A stretch of 53,749 nt of DNA from JBBSMX01 sp038232935 (GCA_038232935.1 JBBSMX010000013.1:1-53749); one strand, 5' to 3'. Shown: positions 30,548-39,149, counted from the first letter of the stretch. The notes: a model not told the origin generated them from the sequence alone. A program made the numbers and translations.

Positions 30548-32911
30548 TCAGAAGGCTTGGCCGATGCCGAAATGGAAGAGCGGGCGGTTGCCTTCGGGGA
30601 AAAATGCCTCGCCCGGCACCGGCGAGTGGATCTGCCACGCGAGGTCGAAGCGGAGGATCAGGAAGTCCCACGCGACGCGCAAGCCGGTCCCGGCCCCGAC
30701 GGCGATCTCTTCGTAGAACGAGTCGAACCGGAAGCGGCCGGCGGGGTTGCCGGGGTTGCGCGGGCCGAACCAGACGTTGCCCGCGTCGGAGAAGAGGGCG
30801 AGCGACCAGTTCGCCGCGAAGAGGTTGCGTATGACGATCGTCCGAAGTTCGATGCCGAGCTCCAGCTTGATGTCACCTCCCTGCACGAAGGCGGCCTCGC
30901 CCGGCCGGACGCCGCCCGGCCCGAGCGTGCGGAGCTGCCAGCCACGCACGCTGTTGGCGCCGCCCACGTAGAACCGCCGGTCGAACGGCACGACGGGCGC
31001 GTCGCCTGTTGGCTGCACCACGCCGACGACGGCCTTTGCCGCAAGCGTCGAGAGCCGCCCGACCGGCCGGTACTCCCGCACGTCGCCGACGAACCGGACG
31101 TACTGCCGGTACTCCAGCCGGCTCGACCCGCTGAAGAGCGGCAGCCCCGGCAGCGTGCCCTCCAGCGTGTCCGGCGAGAAGACGTAGCGGTCGAGCAGGT
31201 ATGGCAGATTCCCGCCGGCCTCGACGGCAACCTCGCGGGCGTGGCCCCGGTCCCGACGGAAGAGATCGGCGGTGACGGCGCGGAGGGTGTAGCGGAAGGC
31301 GTTGTTGACCTGGGGCCGGGTGTAATCGTCGAGCACAAAGGCGCGGGCGACGGGGTCCTCGACGAGGTCAAGGAACTCGCCGGAGAAGCCAGCGAGCGTG
31401 TCGGGGTCGGAGAGCCGGAAGTCGACGACGTCGAGGAGCGAAGAGAGTGTGGGCGTGTGCTGCACGTCGAGCCGGAGGCCGGCCGTCGCGCGGCCCCGGA
31501 TGATGAGCCGGAGTTCGTCTCGGCGTGCCGTGAGGAAGTCGAGCGAGAGCTGCGTCCGCGTGTTGAACGGCTGGAGGGCGCGCTCGATGAAGCCGAACGG
31601 CGGGATGAGGTAGGGATAGGCCAGCGTCGTGTTCACCTCGCCCTGCGCCGTGGGGAACGCTCCGATCTCTCCCGCTACGGACCCGCTTATCCGCACGCCG
31701 AACGCCTCGCCGCCACCAAACGCATTCGCGTTCCCGTACGCCGCCCCCACTCCAAAACCGAGTTCGTCGCCGCCGAGGTTGCTGCCTTCTGGGGTGAGCA
31801 GGCCCGTCCGCTGGAGTACGAACCCTTCGAGCCGGATGCTGTGCCGCCGCCGCGTTCGCAGCCCGATCCGGTGCGCGATTCTGGGTACCGAGTCTCCGGG
31901 CACGACCTCGTCGGCGAGCGGCGTGATCTCGCTAAACGAGAAGACCCCGGTCCGCTCCAACCTCCGTTTCGTGGCGAGCAAGTCGCTTCGATTGTACGGC
32001 TCGCCGGGGCGAAATCGGAGCGAGCGAACCAGCAGGCCCGGTTCGAGGGATCGCTCGTCGTCGACCCGCACGGTGACCGTTCCCTCGCCGACCTGCATCG
32101 TATCCGAGCGCGGCGGCGCGCTTTCCGGTCCTGTCACCTCGAAGCGGACATCTCCGAACTCGTACCGAGGACCCGGACGAATGCGGAAGGCGATGTCGTA
32201 GGCCAGCGGCCCGGCTTCCGTGGCGACGGCACGGATGGAATCCCGCGTGACGCGGGCGAAGCCTTCGTCCCGCAGAAACGCGAGAATCCGACGGCGCTCC
32301 TCCAACAGCTCCGGCTCGGACAGGCGCTGATCGCGCGCGGCGAACGCGAGCGTATCGGCATTCCGGGTCCCCGTCAGCCGGAGCGCGGTGTCCCGAGCAA
32401 ACCGGCGTCGTTCGGCGGAATCGAGCACTTCGAGCCCCTCGTACCGGACGGTGGCAATCGTGCTGGGCTCCCCTGGCTCGACGCGAAACCGCACCCGAAC
32501 TCGCTCAACGTCGATTGAATCCACGTCGGCAGCCACGGTGGCGTCGCGGAACCCTTCTTGCCGGTACACCGCTTCGAGCCGCGCGCGGTCCGCCTCGACA
32601 TCGTCGGAATGAAGGGTGGCGGGGGGCTCGCCGCTGCGGGTGAAGGCCCGCGCGATGGGGCGAGGCAAAACGCCGGAGGTCCCGAGCCGATAGGTCCAGA
32701 GGCCCGGCGTCACACCGGGGATACCGAGGAAGCGGCGGTTCGGCCGGGTCCGCAGCAGTTCGAGGAGGATCTCCTCGTCGAACGGGCCGAGGTCACCGGT
32801 CAGCCGGACGGAGGTGATGCGCGGCGGATCGGGCGGGGCTCCGGACTGCGCGAGCGCAGGGGTGCCGAGCACGGCGAGCAATCCGCAGACACTAAAGACG
32901 AGACGCCGCAC
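30548..32911 (-). CDS. Omp85 family (BamA/TamA-type) outer-membrane protein
   Basis: This protein has about 787 residues. It starts with a signal peptide if GTG 32911 is used (MRRLVFSVCGLLAVLGTPALA), which is why I prefer that start. Three or more POTRA-like modules follow (about 28-400), with DVDSIDVERVRVRFRVEPGEPST and EAGPLAYDIAFRIRPGPRYEFGDV. The C-terminal part (about 420-787) is a surface-antigen (D15) beta-barrel, with the conserved GGANSVRGWQ and a final Phe (GIGQAF) as in barrel assembly signals. It inserts or translocates proteins at the outer membrane, but could be BamA-like or TamA-like. The second is likelier, because no bam neighbours are present. Confidence 0.85.
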   Translation of the reverse strand: MRRLVFSVCGLLAVLGTPALAQSGAPPDPPRITSVRLTGDLGPFDEEILLELLRTRPNRRFLGIPGVTPGLWTYRLGTSGVLPRPIARAFTRSGEPPATLHSDDVEADRARLEAVYRQEGFRDATVAADVDSIDVERVRVRFRVEPGEPSTIATVRYEGLEVLDSAERRRFARDTALRLTGTRNADTLAFAARDQRLSEPELLEERRRILAFLRDEGFARVTRDSIRAVATEAGPLAYDIAFRIRPGPRYEFGDVRFEVTGPESAPPRSDTMQVGEGTVTVRVDDERSLEPGLLVRSLRFRPGEPYNRSDLLATKRRLERTGVFSFSEITPLADEVVPGDSVPRIAHRIGLRTRRRHSIRLEGFVLQRTGLLTPEGSNLGGDELGFGVGAAYGNANAFGGGEAFGVRISGSVAGEIGAFPTAQGEVNTTLAYPYLIPPFGFIERALQPFNTRTQLSLDFLTARRDELRLIIRGRATAGLRLDVQHTPTLSSLLDVVDFRLSDPDTLAGFSGEFLDLVEDPVARAFVLDDYTRPQVNNAFRYTLRAVTADLFRRDRGHAREVAVEAGGNLPYLLDRYVFSPDTLEGTLPGLPLFSGSSRLEYRQYVRFVGDVREYRPVGRLSTLAAKAVVGVVQPTGDAPVVPFDRRFYVGGANSVRGWQLRTLGPGGVRPGEAAFVQGGDIKLELGIELRTIVIRNLFAANWSLALFSDAGNVWFGPRNPGNPAGRFRFDSFYEEIAVGAGTGLRVAWDFLILRFDLAWQIHSPVPGEAFFPEGNRPLFHFGIGQAF

Positions 32912-32943
32912 GCGCGGTGGTAACGAACGCCGCCACCGGGCGG

Positions 32944-33162
32944 TCACTCGTCTTCGTAATAGAAGTCGTCGTTGTTGATCGGGTAGTCCGGCCAGATCTC
33001 CTCGATGCTCTCGTAAGGCTCCCCGTCGTCGTCCATATCCGTCAGATTCTGCCTGACTTCCAGAGGCGCGCCGGTCCGGTCGCAGTAGTCGATGAGTTCT
33101 TCTTTGGTGGCCGGCCACGGGGCATCTTCGAGATAGGCCGCGAGCTCCAGCGTCCAGTACAT
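32944..33162 (-). CDS. DUF2795-like small acidic protein
   Basis: This 72-residue protein begins MYWTLELAAYLEDAPWPATKE. The A-x-x-L-E-D-A-P-W-P-A-T-K-E-E-L-I-D-Y pattern with a following G-A-P-x-E-V-x-x-N-L segment fits the DUF2795 fold (short helix-turn-helix-like proteins). The C-terminus is very acidic (NNDDFYYEDE). No function is known for the family. It precedes the Omp85-type gene by 32 bases and is probably co-transcribed with it. Confidence 0.75.
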   Translation of the reverse strand: MYWTLELAAYLEDAPWPATKEELIDYCDRTGAPLEVRQNLTDMDDDGEPYESIEEIWPDYPINNDDFYYEDE

Positions 33163-33322
33163 AAGGGGGAGGGGAAACTTTGAGGGAGGCCGTGCGGCCC
33201 GGTCGTCGGGCGTGGGTCGAGGGTGGGTCGAGCACGGGCTGCACGATAAAGCGATTGCAGGGCAAAAGCAACCGCGCGGCATCTGTTCCCGGAATCTAGA
33301 CGAAGACGCCGGTATCCCTACG

Positions 33323-33360
33323 AAAAAAGCGGAGCGGACGCCGCATGGCTCCGCTCCGCT
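33323..33360 (-). terminator. Rho-independent terminator of the M23 peptidase gene
   Basis: On the minus strand AGCGGAGCGGA (complement of 33350-33360) pairs with TCCGCTCCGCT (complement of 33328-33338), followed by TTTTTT (complement of 33323-33328). It lies 23 bases after the stop of the M23 gene. Confidence 0.9.
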
Positions 33361-33383
33361 CGGGATCGTACGTGGGGTCCGGC

Positions 33384-34358
33384 TCAGTCGAGCGGGGCGT
33401 TCGCGCTTTCGGAGATCCGCACCAGCTCGTGGTACTCCGACGGCCGCACGCCGGGGGCGAAGGAGTAGATCGGATTGATCGGCTCGTCGTTGAGGCGGCG
33501 GATCTCGTAGTGGAGGTGCGGAGCCGTGGAGAGCCCCGTGCTGCCGCTCAGCCCGATCACGTCGCCCCGCTCGACGCGCGTGCCCACGCTGATCTCGTCG
33601 GGGATCTTCGAGAGGTGCGCGTAGAGAGTGACCCGCTTCGCTTTCGGATGCCGGATGCGCACGTTGTAGCCGTAGCCCGAGCTGACGCCCGCGAAGGCCA
33701 CGATGCCGTCACCCGTGGCGTAGACCGGCGTGCCCGCCGGGACGGAGAAGTCGACGCCGGCATGCATCTTATAGACGCGGTGGATGGGGTGCTTCCGCAT
33801 CCCGAAGCCGCTTGTAAGGGGGCCGGAGGTCGGGAGGATGGCGGGCATCTGCGGGATCGCCTCGGCGCGCTCCTCGGCCAGTTCGATCAACTCGTCGTAG
33901 CTCGAGCGCTGGAGCGACACCTGCCGCTCGAGCTTCTCCAGCGCCGCGCTGTTGCCCCGCAGGAGACGGCTCGTTGATTCGCTGAACCCGTCGAACTCGG
34001 TCGAGGACGCGCCGCCAACACCGACCTGCCGGACCTCTTCGGAGATGGGGTTCGCCTGGAAGATGGTGCGGTAGAGGTCGCGGTCCGTCTCGGCGAGGCC
34101 TTCCAGCCGTTCGGAGAGTTCGGTGAAGCGCTGTCCATTGGCGGTGAGCTGCTGCTGGAGCGCGCGGTTCTCCTGCGCGAGGGCGACCTCTTTCGGCGTA
34201 GAGCTAGTCTCGTAGACAGCCCACATTCCGGCCCCGGCGAGTACAAGGGCGAGGGCGAGCACCATGGCCGAGTGGAGGAGCACCTTGTGAGGCTTGGGCT
34301 GGACCTCAACGAAGGAGCACGCCTCGTGGTCGTAGTAGTAGTAATTGTTTTTGGGCAT
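33384..34358 (-). CDS. Membrane-anchored M23 family peptidoglycan endopeptidase
   Basis: This 324-residue protein has a cytoplasmic head MPKNNYYYYDHEACSF (typical of Bacteroidota M23 proteins). One membrane helix follows (about 28-47, LHSAMVLALALVLAGAGMW), then a periplasmic coiled coil (about 58-185) and a C-terminal LytM domain. The zinc-site residues are seen in KHPIHRVYKMHAGVDF (His and Asp) and HLHYEI (His-x-His). It probably cleaves cross-links in peptidoglycan during growth or division, and the coiled coil may regulate it. The ATG at 34358 fits this head. It has a long leader with a strong hairpin and a near-consensus promoter (34609-34637). Confidence 0.9.
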   Translation of the reverse strand: MPKNNYYYYDHEACSFVEVQPKPHKVLLHSAMVLALALVLAGAGMWAVYETSSTPKEVALAQENRALQQQLTANGQRFTELSERLEGLAETDRDLYRTIFQANPISEEVRQVGVGGASSTEFDGFSESTSRLLRGNSAALEKLERQVSLQRSSYDELIELAEERAEAIPQMPAILPTSGPLTSGFGMRKHPIHRVYKMHAGVDFSVPAGTPVYATGDGIVAFAGVSSGYGYNVRIRHPKAKRVTLYAHLSKIPDEISVGTRVERGDVIGLSGSTGLSTAPHLHYEIRRLNDEPINPIYSFAPGVRPSEYHELVRISESANAPLD

Positions 34359-34396
34359 GCGGGGCGAGCGGCTGGTGGGGTGTGGTGGAGGCTCGC

Positions 34397-34443
34397 TCTC
34401 CGTGCTCAACGCGCTAGCGAAAGGGACGCGTTGAGCATGGAGA
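34397..34443 (-). promoter_or_regulatory. Strong hairpin in the M23 leader
   Basis: Seventeen-base arms (34397-34413 and 34427-34443) pair with a single mismatch around a 13-base loop. The core is TGCTCAACGCG/CGCGTTGAGCA. It ends about 38 bases before the start codon. No T-run follows, so it is more likely an mRNA structure that affects translation or stability than a terminator. Confidence 0.6.
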
Positions 34444-34608
34444 CACGGGGTTGGAACGCGACGGCCGGGGGCATCCAGCTACGTGTGCACAACCTCGTTA
34501 CAGAATTGCAAAAGCCAGGCCATGGGGGACCTAGCTCTCTCCGTGAAGCACCGTAGCGGGAAGTGGGGGCGGCATAATGTCGCGTAGCAGATACAAACCC
34601 GCGCTACG

Positions 34609-34637
34609 AATATATCCGGGCCACCCCATGTTGTCAA
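34609..34637 (-). promoter_or_regulatory. Near-consensus promoter upstream of the M23 gene
   Basis: On the minus strand TTGACA (complement of 34632-34637) is followed after 17 bases by TATATT (complement of 34609-34614). The predicted start site would be near 34602, giving a leader of about 245 bases. Confidence 0.65.
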
Positions 34638-34772
34638 CCGGACGGCAGGGCGAGACGGAAACTTCTCCGGTAATTGTGTGACATGCTGGTGGGCCGCCGT
34701 CAGGGAACGTCAGCGCCGAACGTCGCGGTCTCCCTGATTTTCTCAGCTTCATTTACCCCTCCATATCACTCC

Positions 34773-35807
34773 TCACTCGGTGTCGTGCTCGAACCACTCC
34801 GTGCCGCGGCGGGGGCGGGACGAGTCGCCGTCGGGCAGGCCGCTCCCTTTCGAGCTGATCCGCTCGGCGAGCCGGCGGGCGAAGACCTGCGCCGGATCAT
34901 ATCCGTAGTGACGGAGCAGGTGGTTCATGGCAATCACTTCGCAGATCACCGTGACGTTCTTGCCCGGCACGATAGGGAGCTCCACGAGGGGCAGCGGCAC
35001 GCCGAGGATATCCTGCCACTCCTCCACCATCCCAATCCGCGTGTACTCCTTGTCCGGCTCCCACACCTCCATCCCAACGACGACCTCGACGCGCTTCTGG
35101 AACCGGATGGCCCGGATGCCGAACATCGCGCGAACGTCCACAATCCCGAGCCCCCGGATCTCCATGAAGTGCTGCGTCATCTCGGTTCCAGACCCCATCA
35201 GCACGCCCTCGCTCTTCTTCGTCACCACCACCACGTCGTCGGCGACGAGGCGGTGCCCTCGCTCGACGAGGTCGAGGGCGACCTCGCTTTTACCGATCCC
35301 GCTCTTCCCCACCAGCAGCAGTCCGATCCCGTACACGTCGACGAGCGAGCCGTGTACGGTTTGCTGGAGCGCGAACTGATCCTCCAGAAAATCCCGGAGG
35401 TGGTGCATGAACTCGGTCGTGGGGACGGGCGTGCAGTAGATAGGGATGCCTGCCGCCGTCGCCATGTGCACGAGGGTCGGCGGGAGCGTGTTGCTCTCGG
35501 TGAGGAAGATGCAGGGCACCTCGAACTGGACGAGGTGGCTGAAGGCCTCCAGCCTCGCCTCATCGCCGAGGTGGGAGAGGAACTGGCTCTCCGTGTTACC
35601 GAGCACCTGGACGCGCCGGTACGTGAAGAGGTCGGTGTAGCCGGCAAGCGCGAGCCCGGGCCGGTGCAGGTTGCTCTCCACCACCTCCCGCTCGGACGCG
35701 TCGACCCGGTTGATCTCGATCACCTCCATCCCCACGCGATTGCGGATCTGCTCGACCATGAACGCAACGGAGATGGACTCCTTCTTGAACGGCTTCGGGC
35801 TTCTCAT
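34773..35807 (-). CDS. hprK: HPr(Ser) kinase/phosphorylase
   Basis: This 344-residue enzyme phosphorylates and dephosphorylates a serine on HPr-like phosphocarrier proteins. It has the N-terminal HprK domain, His152 in TVHGSLVDVYG, the P-loop GKSGIGKS (167-174) and the C-terminal signature IRGLGIVDVR. A P-I-V-P-G-K-N segment follows near residue 280. The start at 35807 gives a slightly long N-terminus; Met17 is an alternative. No HPr or PTS gene is in view, so the partner is encoded elsewhere. It is 44 bases downstream of a MoxR gene on the same strand and so is probably co-transcribed. Confidence 0.93.
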   Translation of the reverse strand: MRSPKPFKKESISVAFMVEQIRNRVGMEVIEINRVDASEREVVESNLHRPGLALAGYTDLFTYRRVQVLGNTESQFLSHLGDEARLEAFSHLVQFEVPCIFLTESNTLPPTLVHMATAAGIPIYCTPVPTTEFMHHLRDFLEDQFALQQTVHGSLVDVYGIGLLLVGKSGIGKSEVALDLVERGHRLVADDVVVVTKKSEGVLMGSGTEMTQHFMEIRGLGIVDVRAMFGIRAIRFQKRVEVVVGMEVWEPDKEYTRIGMVEEWQDILGVPLPLVELPIVPGKNVTVICEVIAMNHLLRHYGYDPAQVFARRLAERISSKGSGLPDGDSSRPRRGTEWFEHDTE

Positions 35808-35851
35808 TGGGCGAGTCGAGGGTCGGGAGGCTAGTGACGAAGAACAAACAG

Positions 35852-36847
35852 CTACGGGACTTCGACAGCGTCGAGGATCTGGCGGACGAGCATCTCCGAG
35901 GTGACGTCCTCGGCCTCGGCTTCGTAGGTGACGCTGACGCGGTGGCGGAGCACGTCGAGCGCAATGGACCGCACGTCTTCGGGCGTGACGTAGGCGCGGT
36001 GCTGGAGGAACGCGTGCGCCCGAGCAGCGCGGTTGAGGAAGATCGACGCGCGCGGCGAAGCGCCGTAGGCGATGAGCCCCTCGGCCTGGCTCAGCCGGTA
36101 GCGACGCGGATCGCGCGTGGCGAGGACGAGGTCCACGATGTAGCCCTCCACCCGCTCGTCCACGTAGAGGTCCGCGAGCACGGCGCGGGCGGCCATCACC
36201 CGCTCCGGCTCGACGACGGTTTCGGCGGCGGGCATCGCGCCCGGCGCGGCCATCCGCCGCATGATCTCCAGCTCGTCCTCCCGCGTCGGGTAGTCCACGA
36301 CGACCTTCAGCATGAAGCGGTCCACCTGCGCCTCGGGCAGCGGGTACGTCCCCTCCTGCTCCACCGGGTTCTGCGTGGCAAGGACGAGGAACGGCTCGTG
36401 AAGCGGAAACGTCGTCTCGCCGATCGTGACTTGCCGTTCCTGCATCGCCTCCAGCAGGGCGCTCTGCACCTTCGCCGGGGCGCGGTTGATCTCGTCGGCG
36501 AGGATGAGGTTGGCGAAGATGGGGCCCTTCTTGACGTAGAAGTCGCCTTCTTTCTGGTTGTAGACGAGCGTGCCGAGGAGGTCGGCCGGGAGGAGGTCGG
36601 GGGTGAACTGGATGCGCTGGAACCGAGCCGAGATCGCACGGGCGAAGGTGGAGACGGTGAGGGTCTTGGCGAGGCCCGGAACGCCTTCGAGCAGGACGTG
36701 CCCCCCGCTCAGCAGCCCGATCAGCAGCCGCTCCACCATCCCCTGCTGCCCGACGACGACGCGGTGGACCTCCGCTAACAGGGGCTCGACGAAGGCGCTC
36801 TCGCGCTCGATTCGCTCGGACAGTTCGGAGATTTCAGTTTCGGTCAT
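35852..36847 (-). CDS. MoxR family AAA+ ATPase
   Basis: This 331-residue ATPase has Walker A GVPGLAKT (55-62), Walker B LILADEINR near 110 and the sensor region ATQNPVEQEGTYPLPEAQVDRF. MoxR proteins act as chaperones that load metals or cofactors, or help stress and envelope functions. They usually lie beside DUF58 and von Willebrand A genes, but here they are absent: the neighbours are a galactokinase-fold protein upstream and hprK downstream. The start is ATG 36847; an upstream in-frame extension lacks conservation. Its partner in this organism is therefore unclear. Confidence 0.92.
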   Translation of the reverse strand: MTETEISELSERIERESAFVEPLLAEVHRVVVGQQGMVERLLIGLLSGGHVLLEGVPGLAKTLTVSTFARAISARFQRIQFTPDLLPADLLGTLVYNQKEGDFYVKKGPIFANLILADEINRAPAKVQSALLEAMQERQVTIGETTFPLHEPFLVLATQNPVEQEGTYPLPEAQVDRFMLKVVVDYPTREDELEIMRRMAAPGAMPAAETVVEPERVMAARAVLADLYVDERVEGYIVDLVLATRDPRRYRLSQAEGLIAYGASPRASIFLNRAARAHAFLQHRAYVTPEDVRSIALDVLRHRVSVTYEAEAEDVTSEMLVRQILDAVEVP

Positions 36848-36922
36848 AAGGGTGGGTTCATCAACGTTAATCTCGCGGCGGGTCTTCACTATACGGGGAA
36901 CGGCGGCGAAGGACTCCCCCAA

Positions 36923-38137
36923 TTACAGCATGGCCGTCGCAGGCCGGGTCCCGAATTGCTCCTCGAACCGCTCGGCAAGCATATCGAGGAATGGTGGTAC
37001 GAGAAAGGGCCGTCCGACGACGAGCATGCACCCGCCGAAGCCGCCGCCGACCAGCCGCCCGCCGTAGACCCCCTCCGCCTCTTCTACTTCGCGGGCGATG
37101 AACTCGGCCGCCGTCGTACTCGCCTGCCAGTCGTCGCGGAGCGAGGCCTGCGACATCAACAGGTGCGCCCCAACGATCTGCCCGTCCACCTTCCTCAGCG
37201 CGACGAGCAACCGCTGCACCCGGCGGTCCTCGGTGGCAAGGTGCCGCACGATACGCTGCGCCTCCCCACCGAGTTCGTCGAGCGCGCAGGACAGATCGCG
37301 GTGATGGAGGTCGCGCAGTGAGCGGATTTCTTCGAGGCCGGTGCTACGGAGCTGGGCCACGGCGGCGGCCAGCACGTCGAGGCGATGCCGGTAGAAATTG
37401 GCGGCCGGTTGCCGAGCCCGGCCCGTGTCGACGAGGCCCCACCCCAACGCATCTGGCAGTGCCAGCGTCTCCGCTTCGTGTGTAGCCGTGTCCACGAGCA
37501 CGAGGGGCGCGCGCCGCTGCGCCGCGACGAGCAGCGCCGGGCCGAAAGGCCGCGCCAGCACGTCGCTCACGGCCTCCGCGCCGATCCGCTCCACGTCCGC
37601 ATCAGAACCCTCCCATCCGAGCACGCCCCCGAGCGCTCGACCCACCGCGAAGGCCGTAGCCCCGAGGAGCGCCTCCGGACAATCCATCGGCAACGCCGAG
37701 TACACGGCGACGACAACGTCTGCCTCCGCATGCGCCACGCTCAACGTCTGATGGAGCAGGCCGACGAGGCGGATCAGCGGCGCGTGCCCTCCCTCGCCTC
37801 GAACGTCCAACGCATGCTCGACGGGATGCGAGTCGCCGAGCTGCACGGCGAGCCGGCCCGCACCGGGCGTCCGCGCCGCCGCGACCGACACGCCACCGGG
37901 CAACCGGAGCAGCAGTGCGAGCCCGTCGAAGTAGTCCGTGTGCTCGCCGCTGAGCGGGACATATCCCGACGCGAACACCACGGTCTCTGCCATCGCGCCG
38001 AGGACATCGTGCAGAAGGGCGCAGGCGCGCTGCGTCGCGGCCTCGGGATCGGGATCCGCCGGTCGCCGGTCGAGCGCACTCCGCATGCGGCGGGTGAGCG
38101 CGGAGTCAGTTGGATACGTGAGGTCGTCGGGCTCCAT
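36923..38137 (-). CDS. Galactokinase-fold GHMP protein with degenerate active site
   Basis: This 404-residue protein is clearly related to galactokinases. The sugar-binding motif SGEHTDYFDG lies near residues 63-72. The conserved N-x-Y-x-x-R region (PAANFYRHRLDVL) is near 250, and the C-terminal motif RLVGGGFGGCMLVV near 367-380. Two catalytic parts are missing. The Gly/Ser-rich phosphate loop (normally P-x-G-x-G-L-S-S-S-A) is replaced by ALPMDCPEALLGATAF near 150. The G-I-M-D-Q segment that carries the catalytic Asp is replaced by a sequence without Asp (ARPFGPALLVAAQRR). It may bind sugar without phosphorylating it, as a sensor or regulator. It lies 21 bases downstream of fmt and upstream of moxR. 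Confidence 0.75.
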   Translation of the reverse strand: MEPDDLTYPTDSALTRRMRSALDRRPADPDPEAATQRACALLHDVLGAMAETVVFASGYVPLSGEHTDYFDGLALLLRLPGGVSVAAARTPGAGRLAVQLGDSHPVEHALDVRGEGGHAPLIRLVGLLHQTLSVAHAEADVVVAVYSALPMDCPEALLGATAFAVGRALGGVLGWEGSDADVERIGAEAVSDVLARPFGPALLVAAQRRAPLVLVDTATHEAETLALPDALGWGLVDTGRARQPAANFYRHRLDVLAAAVAQLRSTGLEEIRSLRDLHHRDLSCALDELGGEAQRIVRHLATEDRRVQRLLVALRKVDGQIVGAHLLMSQASLRDDWQASTTAAEFIAREVEEAEGVYGGRLVGGGFGGCMLVVGRPFLVPPFLDMLAERFEEQFGTRPATAML

Positions 38138-38158
38138 CGTGCCTATGCGCAGCAGCCC

Positions 38159-39112
38159 TCAGCCCAGTCGGTCGCCGGGGTGGAACGCATAGCCGTTGAG
38201 GAACTCCTCGGCGGACATCTTAGCCCGGCCCTCGCGCTGAATCTGTTTCACCTCCACGGCCTTCTCCCCACATGCGATCACCAGGCACTCGCCCGACGAC
38301 TCCAACACCTCGCCGGGCTCGCCGGACCCCTTAGCGACCTGCGTCCGATAGATTTTCAGCAGGGTGTCGCCGTGCATCGTCCACGCCGCCGGGTACGGCG
38401 AGAGGCCGCGCACGTGGTCGTGCACCTCACGCGCCGGACGGGTCCAGTCGATCTCCGCGTCCTCCTTAAAAATCTTCGGCGCGTAGCTGACGCGGTGCTC
38501 GTCTTGCGGGAGCGCCTCGGCGGTCCCCGCCGCGAGATGCCGCACCGTATCGACGACGACCTCCGCGCCCAACAACGCGAGGCGGTCGTGCAGCTCGCCC
38601 GCCGTCTCGTCCGGCCCGATGCCGAGCCGCCGCATCAGGAGGGTGTCGCCGGTGTCCACTTTCGGTTTGAGAAGGAACGTGCTCACGCCGGTCTCGATCT
38701 CCCCCGCCATGATGGCACGGTTGATCGGGGCGGCCCCGCGGTACTGCGGCAAGAGCGAGGCGTGGAGGTTGAACGCGCCCTTCGTCGCCACCGCGTACGC
38801 CTCCGGCGGGAGGATGCCGAACGCGACGACGGCGATCACTTCGGGTGCCAGCGCCTCCAGCTCCCCGATGAAACCGGCGTCGTCGAGGTGCTCCGGTTGG
38901 AGGACACGCAACCCGTGGCGCTCGGCGGCCCGCTTGACGGCGGATGCCTGCACCTGCTGACCGCGTCCTCGCGGCCGGTCCGGCACGGTTACGACGGCCT
39001 CGGGCCGATACCCCGCCTCCACGAGCGCGGCGAGCGAGGGCACGGCGAAATCGGGCGTGCCCATGAATACGAGTCGGAGGTCGGGGGTCGGGGGTCGGGG
39101 GTCAGGGGACAT
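38159..39112 (-). CDS. fmt: Methionyl-tRNA formyltransferase
   Basis: This 317-residue enzyme formylates initiator methionyl-tRNA with 10-formyl-tetrahydrofolate. It has the start LRLVFMGTPDFAVPSL and the catalytic segment NLHASLLPQYRGAAPINRAI (Asn and His; Asp in VDTGD further on). The C-terminal tRNA-binding domain (about 205-315) is normal in length. The ATG at 39112 adds a Pro/Asp repeat (SPDPRPPTPD) encoded by C-rich sequence before the conserved start; the true start may lie slightly further in. It heads the fmt / GHMP / moxR / hprK gene run on the minus strand. Confidence 0.95.
   Translation of the reverse strand: MSPDPRPPTPDLRLVFMGTPDFAVPSLAALVEAGYRPEAVVTVPDRPRGRGQQVQASAVKRAAERHGLRVLQPEHLDDAGFIGELEALAPEVIAVVAFGILPPEAYAVATKGAFNLHASLLPQYRGAAPINRAIMAGEIETGVSTFLLKPKVDTGDTLLMRRLGIGPDETAGELHDRLALLGAEVVVDTVRHLAAGTAEALPQDEHRVSYAPKIFKEDAEIDWTRPAREVHDHVRGLSPYPAAWTMHGDTLLKIYRTQVAKGSGEPGEVLESSGECLVIACGEKAVEVKQIQREGRAKMSAEEFLNGYAFHPGDRLG
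39083..39108 (+). other. Four-tract G-run with G-quadruplex potential at the fmt start
   Basis: The plus strand holds GGGGG, GGGGG, GGGGG and GGGG (39083-39087, 39090-39094, 39097-39101, 39105-39108) separated by 2-3 bases. It lies on the template strand of fmt, 4 bases inside the ATG, and encodes the Pro/Asp-rich first residues. Confidence 0.7.
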
Positions 39113-39149
39113 GGCTTAGAGAAGAAACGGTCGGAGAAGAGCGGCGGCC

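Larger units (their letters stand above)
34359..34772. other. Long leader region of the M23 gene
   Basis: About 410 bases without a convincing gene. The part up to about 34602 is the predicted 5' leader of the M23 mRNA. It contains a 17-base-arm hairpin (34397-34443) and a promoter (34609-34637). A smaller inverted repeat, CGTAGC/GCTACG, spans 34583-34608 at the predicted start site. The remaining part, up to the hprK stop, carries no recognisable signal. A 73-residue open frame on the minus strand (34531-34752) spans the promoter and lacks coding character. Confidence 0.5.

Noticed and set aside
34531..34752. A 73-residue frame in the M23 leader region
   Set aside because: It spans the predicted promoter and start site and has no coding character or start signal.
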